Assembly: GCF_023017165.1 (NCBI RefSeq)
Contig: NZ_JALKBW010000001.1
Span: forward strand, 3,410,001-3,474,000
Origin: Gordonia alkaliphila
Lineage (GTDB): Bacteria > Actinomycetota > Actinomycetes > Mycobacteriales > Mycobacteriaceae
DNA length: 64,000 nucleotides
Reading direction: 5' to 3'
Shown: piece by piece, positions 58,560 through 64,000 of the stretch
Layout of the letters: every line of letters starts with the position of its first letter
Position numbering within the stretch: the first letter of the stretch is position 1
Notes under the pieces: generated by a model
The model's input: only the letters and a program-made list of their open reading frames with translations
Databases searched by the model: none
Told to the model about the DNA's origin: nothing
Made by a program: the position numbers and the translations under genes

Positions 58560-60620
58560 ATGGTTCGTACAGTTCGGCGAAGGCTCTTCCGATCCTTCGC
58601 GGTGTTCCTGATCCCGCTGCTCATCGCGGCCGGTGCCGGCCTGTGGCCGACGTCAGCGGCGACCGCCGACGCCGCGGTCTTCGGCGCACTCGGCGCCAAG
58701 TGGACGCGCACCGCCGAGGGCCCGCAGAAGTACCCCGGCTACGCGGTGACGCCGGACGTGCCGATCAAGATGAGCGACGGCACCGTGCTGCGCGGCAACC
58801 TGATCCGACCGGCGAATCAGGCGGGCAAGCCGATCGACAAGAAGCTGCCCACCATCGTCAACATGACGCCCTACACCAAGATGGTGAGCGCGCTGGCCGC
58901 CGAAGTGGTGAACTACCCGGTCCTCATGCCGCAGCTGATCGAACTGCTGAATGCGATCAACCTGCAGGGCACCGTGCTCTCCGGCTACAACGAACTCGTC
59001 GGCTCGCTGCGCAGCGGCTTCGCCACCAGCTTCTCCTACGATCCCAAGCTGATCCGCTCCGGCTACAACATGCTGGTGGTGGACGTGCGCGGCACCGGCT
59101 TCTCGCAGGGCACCTGGCAGGTCTTCGGCGAGCGGGAACGCAAGGACACCGTCGAGGTGATCGACTGGGTCGGCAAGCAGCGCTGGTCCACCGACAAGAT
59201 CGGCATGGCCGGCGCGTCGTACTCGGCCATCAACCAGCTGCAGGCGGCCTCCGATCGCCCCGGCAAGCTCGGCGCCATCTTCCCGGTGGTGCCCGGCGCC
59301 GACATTCTGCGCGACGTGGTGGCCCCGGGCGGCGGCGTGGGCGCCGGCTTCCTGTCCATGTGGCTGGCGCTGGTCAACACCAGCAAGATGATCCCGAACG
59401 TGGCGTCCATGCTGAACGGCACCTTCGACTGGAAGTGGCTCGGCGACCGCGCCAAGGACCCGCTGACCTATTTCGACGTGATGCTGCAGGCGCTGACCGT
59501 GCAGCACCCGGGTCAGGTCACCGGTGAGACCCGCGCCCTGCTCAGCGCGGACTCGAATCGTCGTGCCTCGCTCCACACCGACCTGTCCACGGTCACCACG
59601 CCCACCTTCGCCATCGGCGGCTGGAACGACCTGTTCACCAACAGCGAGGCCCGCCTGCTCTCCGGGCTCTCGAAGCTGCCGGACAGCCAGAAGAAGCTGA
59701 TCATGGACGACGGCTACCACGTCACCACCGGCGCGCAGCTGGGCACGCCCGGCAATCCGCCGAAGATGAACGTGCTCGCCCGCGCCTGGTACGACCGCTG
59801 GCTCAAGGGCATCGATAACGGCATCGACCGGTACTCGCCGGCGACGCTGGCCTCCATGCCGCGGGACAACTTCGTGCAGGGACCGTCGTTCCCGCTGCCC
59901 GGCTACACCCATCAGCGGCAGTACCTGACCGGCAAACCGTCGCGCTCGGTGTCGACCCCGGTGGCCGGGGACGGCTCGCTGTCGTCGTCGGCGCCCACCA
60001 CCCGGGCCACCCGCGTGGTGACGCCCGGTCTGAGTAACGTGTGCGGCAAGGACGGCGCGCAGGGCGCCGCCGGCGTGACGGCGCTGCTGGACTTCTGCGG
60101 TCGGGACAACCGGTTCGCCGAACTGTCCGCGCAGACCTTCACCTCCGCGCCGGTCACCAAGACCACGCGCCTGTCCGGCTGGCCGGGTATCCATCTCAAC
60201 CAGCGACTGCAGGCCACCGACGGCTACTGGCACGCCACGGTGAACATCGTGTCGCCGGACGGTCGGTCGCAGGTGGTCTCGATGGGCCAGCTGATGGTGT
60301 CACTGCGCGCGGTGGACCGTTCCCGCAGCCAGTTCGCCGCCAACGGCGACCTGGTGGATCCGTTCCTCTATCTGTCCATCGACAAGTACCAGCCGGTCCG
60401 CCCCGGTCAGGTGATCGCGCTCGACATCCCGATGACCCCGACGCAGGCCGCCCTGCGCCCGGGCGACCGACTGCGCATCGACATCTACTCCCTCAACGCA
60501 CCCAAGGCTCTTCCGCTGGGTCCGGCGATGTGGAACTCGAAGTTCGGTCCGCAGTTCATCGAGATCGATCCGAAGAACCCGAGCTGGGTCAACGTCCCGG
60601 TGGACCGACCACTGAAGTGA
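58560..60620 (+). CDS. Exported CocE/NonD-family hydrolase
   Basis: A 686-residue protein with an N-terminal Sec-type signal peptide (RRRLFRSF... hydrophobic to about residue 38). The alpha/beta hydrolase domain has the serine motif MAGASYSAI, an Asp in GGWNDLF and a His in DDGYHVTTG. A C-terminal jelly-roll X-Pro dipeptidyl-peptidase-like domain follows (about 450-680). Such enzymes cut acyl esters or amides. Start taken at ATG 58560 with GGGAAG upstream; an earlier TTG at 58515 is likely part of a -35 TTGACA. Its 3' end overlaps a convergent small gene by 32 bases. Confidence 0.82.
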   Translation: MVRTVRRRLFRSFAVFLIPLLIAAGAGLWPTSAATADAAVFGALGAKWTRTAEGPQKYPGYAVTPDVPIKMSDGTVLRGNLIRPANQAGKPIDKKLPTIVNMTPYTKMVSALAAEVVNYPVLMPQLIELLNAINLQGTVLSGYNELVGSLRSGFATSFSYDPKLIRSGYNMLVVDVRGTGFSQGTWQVFGERERKDTVEVIDWVGKQRWSTDKIGMAGASYSAINQLQAASDRPGKLGAIFPVVPGADILRDVVAPGGGVGAGFLSMWLALVNTSKMIPNVASMLNGTFDWKWLGDRAKDPLTYFDVMLQALTVQHPGQVTGETRALLSADSNRRASLHTDLSTVTTPTFAIGGWNDLFTNSEARLLSGLSKLPDSQKKLIMDDGYHVTTGAQLGTPGNPPKMNVLARAWYDRWLKGIDNGIDRYSPATLASMPRDNFVQGPSFPLPGYTHQRQYLTGKPSRSVSTPVAGDGSLSSSAPTTRATRVVTPGLSNVCGKDGAQGAAGVTALLDFCGRDNRFAELSAQTFTSAPVTKTTRLSGWPGIHLNQRLQATDGYWHATVNIVSPDGRSQVVSMGQLMVSLRAVDRSRSQFAANGDLVDPFLYLSIDKYQPVRPGQVIALDIPMTPTQAALRPGDRLRIDIYSLNAPKALPLGPAMWNSKFGPQFIEIDPKNPSWVNVPVDRPLK

Positions 60621-60849
60621 CCACGGACGGGTAGACGGTCGCGGCCCCGGATTCTCGATCCGGGGTCGCGGCGTCGTGGTTGCGCATGCCGACGATCAAT
60701 GCGGTCACCGCCGCCGCAGCCAGCAGCACCCCCGCGAAGATGCTCACCACCCACACCCAGGTGTCCGAGCGCCGTCGCCAACTGTTGCGGGGCACATACG
60801 GTCCGGGCGGCTGGAAGTACTCGATCGACGGCCCCCGCGACTCGTTCAT
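60589..60849 (-). CDS. Small single-pass membrane protein
   Basis: An 86-residue protein: about 30 polar residues, one membrane helix (TWVWVVSIFAGVLLAAAA), then a short outer tail. Unknown family. Its ATG shares one base with the tesB stop (TGATG), so it is probably co-translated with tesB. It overlaps the end of the CocE-type gene on the opposite strand by 32 bases. Confidence 0.7.
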   Translation of the reverse strand: MNESRGPSIEYFQPPGPYVPRNSWRRRSDTWVWVVSIFAGVLLAAAAVTALIVGMRNHDAATPDRESGAATVYPSVVTSVVGPPGR

Positions 60850-61763
60850 CAGTTGCGCGGCGGGAAGTACTTGATCAGCGCTTCCTGCACCACCGACGTG
60901 GCGAGCGTGCCGTCGCGCATGAAGAAGCGGCCCGAACCGATGCCGCGCGATCCGGCGGCGACCGGCGATTCGGTGGCGTACAGCAGCCAGTCGTCGAAGC
61001 GGAACTCGCGGTGGAACCACATCGAATGGTTGACCGTGGCCGCGAACAGCCGATCCATCCCCCACGACAGGCCGTGCGTGGTGATGATCGAGTCGAGCAC
61101 CGTGGTGTCCGACGCGTAGGCCATCGCCGCGACGTGCAGCAGCGGATCGTCGGGCATGTCGCCGTCGGTCTTCATCCACACGCGGTTGTGCGTGAGGGTC
61201 TCGCCCGCATCCTTCATCTTCCACGTGGGGTCGTTGGCGAACCGGATGTCGATCGGGTGCAGCGCGTTGACGAACAGCGCGACCTGCTCCTCGTAGCCCT
61301 TGAAGTGCTCGCCGAGCGCCGGCAGCTCCTCCGGGTACGGCACCAGCGGAATCTCCACGGCGTGCTCGAGACCGGCGTTGTTGTCCTGGAAGGCCACCAG
61401 CATGGTGAACACCTCCGCACCGTCCTGCATCGCGGTGACCTGACGGTTGGCGAACGCCTTACCGTCGCGGAACCGCTGCACACGGTATTCCATCGGCTTG
61501 TTCACGTCGCCGCCGCGAATGAAGTGCGCGTGCAGCGCGTGCACCGGCGGATGCCCGCGGGTGAGCGTGCGGCCTGCGGCCATCACGCCCTGTCCGAGCA
61601 ACTGCCCGCCGAAGGTGCGCGCGGTCTTCTGCTCGGGGTGCTGACCGACGAACAGATCGTCCTCGAGCTGCTCCAGCTCGAGGAGCTCGAGGAGCTTGGC
61701 CAAGTCACCGCCCTCGGCCTCGGAGGCGATCCGATGATTCGGGTCGTTCAGATTGCGGGTCAT
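60849..61763 (-). CDS. tesB: Acyl-CoA thioesterase II
   Basis: Double-hotdog thioesterase that hydrolyses acyl-CoA to free acid and CoA, 304 residues. The family pattern is seen in RTFGGQLLGQGVMAAGRTL, ALHAHFIRGGD and the second half LSWGMDRLFAATVNHSMWFH. ATG start 18 bp after the pyk stop. In M. tuberculosis it is next to pykA in the same order. Confidence 0.93.
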   Translation of the reverse strand: MTRNLNDPNHRIASEAEGGDLAKLLELLELEQLEDDLFVGQHPEQKTARTFGGQLLGQGVMAAGRTLTRGHPPVHALHAHFIRGGDVNKPMEYRVQRFRDGKAFANRQVTAMQDGAEVFTMLVAFQDNNAGLEHAVEIPLVPYPEELPALGEHFKGYEEQVALFVNALHPIDIRFANDPTWKMKDAGETLTHNRVWMKTDGDMPDDPLLHVAAMAYASDTTVLDSIITTHGLSWGMDRLFAATVNHSMWFHREFRFDDWLLYATESPVAAGSRGIGSGRFFMRDGTLATSVVQEALIKYFPPRN

Positions 61764-61781
61764 CCCACAAACCTATCCGAG

Positions 61782-63215
61782 TCAGTGATCCTGCTCGCCG
61801 ATGCGGTGCAGGTGCAACAGGTTGGTGGAGCCGGGCACCTGCGGCGGTGCGCCCGCCACGACGACCACCACGGAGCCGCGCTTGACCATGCCATTGGACT
61901 CGCAGAACGCGTCGAGCTGATCGATCATCGCGTCGGTCGACGGTGACTTGGGCACCAGGAACGGCTCGACGCCCCAGCACAGGGTCAGCTGGTTGCGGGT
62001 GAGCTCCCGGGTGGTGAACGCCATCAGCTTGAGCCGCGAGTGCAGGCGCGCGATCCGTCGTGCCGTGTCACCGGTCTCGGTGAATACGGTGATGGCCGAG
62101 ACGTTCAACCGCTCGCCGATGTCGCGCGCGGCGTAGCTCAGCACACCCCGCTGGGTGCGCGGCACGTGCTTGAGCGGCGGCACCTCGCGGCGGCTCTCCT
62201 CCGCCGCGACCACGATGGAGCTCATCGTCCGCACCGTCTCGAACGGGAACGCGCCCACCGAGGTCTCGCCGGACAGCATCACCGCGTCCGCGCCGTCGAG
62301 CACCGCGTTGGCCACGTCGGAGGCCTCCGCACGCGTCGGGCGCGAGTTCTCGATCATCGAGTCGAGCATCTGCGTCGCCACGATCACCGGCTTGGCGTTC
62401 TCGCGGGCGATCTGGATGGCGCGCTTCTGCACCAGCGGCACCTGCTCCAGCGGCATCTCGACGCCGAGGTCGCCGCGGGCCACCATGATCGCGTCGAAGG
62501 CCAACACGATGGCCTCCAGGTTCTCGATGGCCTCCGGCTTCTCCAACTTCGCGACCACCATCACGCGACGACCCACGCGGTCCATCACCTCGTGGACCAG
62601 TTCGATGTCGCCGGGGCTGCGGACGAACGACAGCGCGACGATGTCCACGCCCAGTCCGAGCGCGAACTCCAGGTCGGCGATGTCCTTCTCGCTCAGCGGC
62701 GGCACCGAGATCTTCATGCCCGGCATGGACAGGCCCTTGTGGTTGCTGACCGTGCCGCCCTCGGTGACGCGGCACACCACGTCGTTGCCTTCGACGCCCT
62801 CCACCACCAGGCCCACCTTGCCGTCGTCGACGAGCAGACGGTCACCGGGCGCCGCATCCTGGGCGAGCTGCTTGTACGTGGTGGAGACCCGGTCGTGGTT
62901 GCCGACGATCTCGTCGACGGTGATACGGACCTGTTCGCCGGTCTTCCAGTCGACGGCGCCGTTGGGGCGACCGTTGTCCTCGAACCAGCCCAGGCGGATC
63001 TTGGGACCCTGCAGGTCGGCGAGGATGCCGACCGGCTGACCGGTGTTCGCCGAGGCCTGGCGCACCGCCTCGTACACGCTCTGGTGGTCTTCGTGGGTGC
63101 CGTGGCTGAAGTTCATCCGGGCGACGTTCATGCCGGCTTCAACGAGCTCGGTGATGCGCTCTGGAGTATTGGTGGCGGGTCCGAGGGTGCAGACGATCTT
63201 GGTTCGACGAGTCAC
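61782..63215 (-). CDS. pyk: Pyruvate kinase
   Basis: Glycolytic enzyme making pyruvate and ATP from phosphoenolpyruvate, 477 residues. N-terminal RRTKIVCTLGPATN, active-site lysine region VVAKLEKPEAI and IMVARGDLGVEMP are present, with the C-terminal allosteric domain. GTG start, 10 bp after the lgt stop. Confidence 0.96.
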   Translation of the reverse strand: MTRRTKIVCTLGPATNTPERITELVEAGMNVARMNFSHGTHEDHQSVYEAVRQASANTGQPVGILADLQGPKIRLGWFEDNGRPNGAVDWKTGEQVRITVDEIVGNHDRVSTTYKQLAQDAAPGDRLLVDDGKVGLVVEGVEGNDVVCRVTEGGTVSNHKGLSMPGMKISVPPLSEKDIADLEFALGLGVDIVALSFVRSPGDIELVHEVMDRVGRRVMVVAKLEKPEAIENLEAIVLAFDAIMVARGDLGVEMPLEQVPLVQKRAIQIARENAKPVIVATQMLDSMIENSRPTRAEASDVANAVLDGADAVMLSGETSVGAFPFETVRTMSSIVVAAEESRREVPPLKHVPRTQRGVLSYAARDIGERLNVSAITVFTETGDTARRIARLHSRLKLMAFTTRELTRNQLTLCWGVEPFLVPKSPSTDAMIDQLDAFCESNGMVKRGSVVVVVAGAPPQVPGSTNLLHLHRIGEQDH

Positions 63216-63225
63216 CTGACCAAGG

Positions 63226-64000
63226 CTAGTCCTTGGCGTCGGAACCTTCCCGGTTGGATCCGTCCACCTCGGGTTCTGCGTCGTCGGCGACGTCGGGTTC
63301 GTCGGAATCCGTGTCGGCGGCGTCGGTCTCGGCTGCGTCGGTCTCGGCCTGGGCAGCCGATTCCACCACGACCATCGAGGAATCCTCGTCCGAGGCGATC
63401 ACCTCGCGGATCTCGATGCCGCCGACCTGCGCGGCCGGATCGGACTCGAAGGTGTAGACGGTCGACGCATCACGATCGTCGGCCTCGGGTTCGAGCTCGT
63501 CGGCCTCGGGTTCGAGCTCGTCGGTCTCGGGTTCGAGGTCGTCGGTCTCGGGTTCGAGCTCGTCGGCGTCCGTCTGGTCCTCGGCGGTGTCGGCCTCGTC
63601 GTCTTCCAGGGCGGGCGGCACGTAACCCAGCTCGCCCTCGGCGGCCAGTTCCTCGGCCCGCTTCGGCCAGTACATCGACAGGCCGAGCTCGCGGCCGCGC
63701 GGAGCCATCACGAAGTACAGGGCCGCGCACAGGAAGACGATCGCGGACGTGAAGACGTTGATGCGCACCCCGAGGATCTCGGTGGCGTAGTCGGTGCGGA
63801 GCAACTCGATGCCGAAGCGGCCCGCGGAGTAGCCGGCGACGTACAGCGCGAACAGACGACCGTGTCCGATCCGGAAACGCCGATCGAGCAGCACCAGCGC
63901 GATCACCACGAGGATGTTCCACAGCATCTCGTACAGGAAGGTCGGATGGACCACGCTGTGCACCACGCCGGTGGAGACGCCGTCGGGCAGGGCGATCCCG
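63226..64000 (-). CDS. lgt: Prolipoprotein diacylglyceryl transferase, 3' part
   Basis: Membrane enzyme that adds diacylglycerol to the lipobox cysteine of lipoproteins, needed for the lipoproteins in this window. The gene runs off the window edge, so the N-terminal part (including the HGGL region) is not seen. Visible: HPTFLYEMLWNI, RIGHGRLFALYVAGYSAGRFGIELLRTD and the last helices. After the last helix comes an unusually long acidic C-terminal tail (about 150 residues) with DELEPE repeats. Frame is open to the window end; pyk follows 10 bp downstream. Confidence 0.9.
   Translation of the reverse strand, partial: GIALPDGVSTGVVHSVVHPTFLYEMLWNILVVIALVLLDRRFRIGHGRLFALYVAGYSAGRFGIELLRTDYATEILGVRINVFTSAIVFLCAALYFVMAPRGRELGLSMYWPKRAEELAAEGELGYVPPALEDDEADTAEDQTDADELEPETDDLEPETDELEPEADELEPEADDRDASTVYTFESDPAAQVGGIEIREVIASDEDSSMVVVESAAQAETDAAETDAADTDSDEPDVADDAEPEVDGSNREGSDAKD
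63478..63561. repeat. Four tandem 21-bp repeats in lgt tail
   Basis: Four 21-base units in frame within lgt, each coding seven residues of the type DELEPE[TA]. Units differ at one or two bases. The repeats produce an acidic tail and could vary in number between strains. Confidence 0.85.

Noticed and set aside
63478..63561. Possible CRISPR array
   Set aside because: Units are directly adjacent without spacers and in frame in lgt; it is a coding tandem repeat.

Overview
The window is about 68% GC, uses GTG starts freely and has many 4-base gene overlaps, which points to an actinobacterium. Gene content and order place it in the Mycobacteriales. From tyrS at the left to lgt at the right it follows, from memory, the Mycobacterium tuberculosis segment Rv1689 down to Rv1614, read in reverse: tyrS, a small Trm112-like gene, the Rv1683-type fusion, arg genes, pheT-pheS, tsnR-rplT-rpmI-infC, uvrA, a beta-lactamase-fold gene, a universal stress gene, uvrB, coaE, rpsA, polA, pdtaR, tesB, pyk and lgt. 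A DUF222/HNH (13E12-type) gene, a HelD gene and the lack of PE/PPE genes suggest Gordonia or a close relative such as Williamsia rather than Mycobacterium. The genus is an inference; no rRNA is present.

Layout. 1-4.7 kb: tyrS, a Trm112-like gene, and a PhaC-like hydrolase fused to a degenerate acyl-CoA synthetase. 4.8-12.1 kb: arginine biosynthesis argC-J-B-D-F-R-H on the minus strand. Five successive junctions overlap by 4 bases, the first gene appears leaderless, and argG is absent. 12.3-18.8 kb: a DUF222/HNH gene, a membrane metallophosphoesterase and pheST. 18.9-23.9 kb: an accessory plus-strand block with a lower-GC lipoprotein, a broken gene remnant, a receptor-type Ser/Thr kinase whose outer part is seven RCC1-like repeats, and an amidohydrolase. 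23.9-26.7 kb: tsnR, rplT, rpmI and infC (ATC start), with a divergent DUF1844 gene. 26.7-27.5 kb: a long inverted repeat abutting a truncated AbiEi/DUF559-like pseudogene.

27.5-37.3 kb: uvrA, a metallo-hydrolase, a DoxX-like gene, helD, usp and uvrB. 37.3-40.1 kb: an AztD-type zinc-chaperone lipoprotein divergent from a Tat Rieske lipoprotein, with a Zur-like box between them, then a VOC gene and a DUF402 gene. 40.1-46.3 kb: a catabolic island with an MHS transporter, a GAF-LuxR regulator, a complete hydratase/aldolase/acetaldehyde dehydrogenase lower meta-cleavage set and a divergent IclR regulator. 46.3-50.6 kb: coaE, rpsA, a 2H phosphoesterase and a methyltransferase. 50.6-54.8 kb: a polar amino-acid ABC importer behind a second receptor-type Ser/Thr kinase with a SPOR-like tail. 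54.8-64 kb: polA, pdtaR, tRNA-Leu(CAA), an exported CocE-type hydrolase, a small membrane protein, tesB, pyk and the 3' part of lgt with an acidic repeated tail.

Most of the window is housekeeping backbone (translation, arginine and phenylalanyl-tRNA supply, DNA repair, central metabolism) with accessory cassettes set between conserved blocks. The most unusual pieces are the kinase with a predicted seven-bladed RCC1-like outer domain, the Zur-box divergent pair, the degenerate synthetase fusion, and two long inverted repeats.
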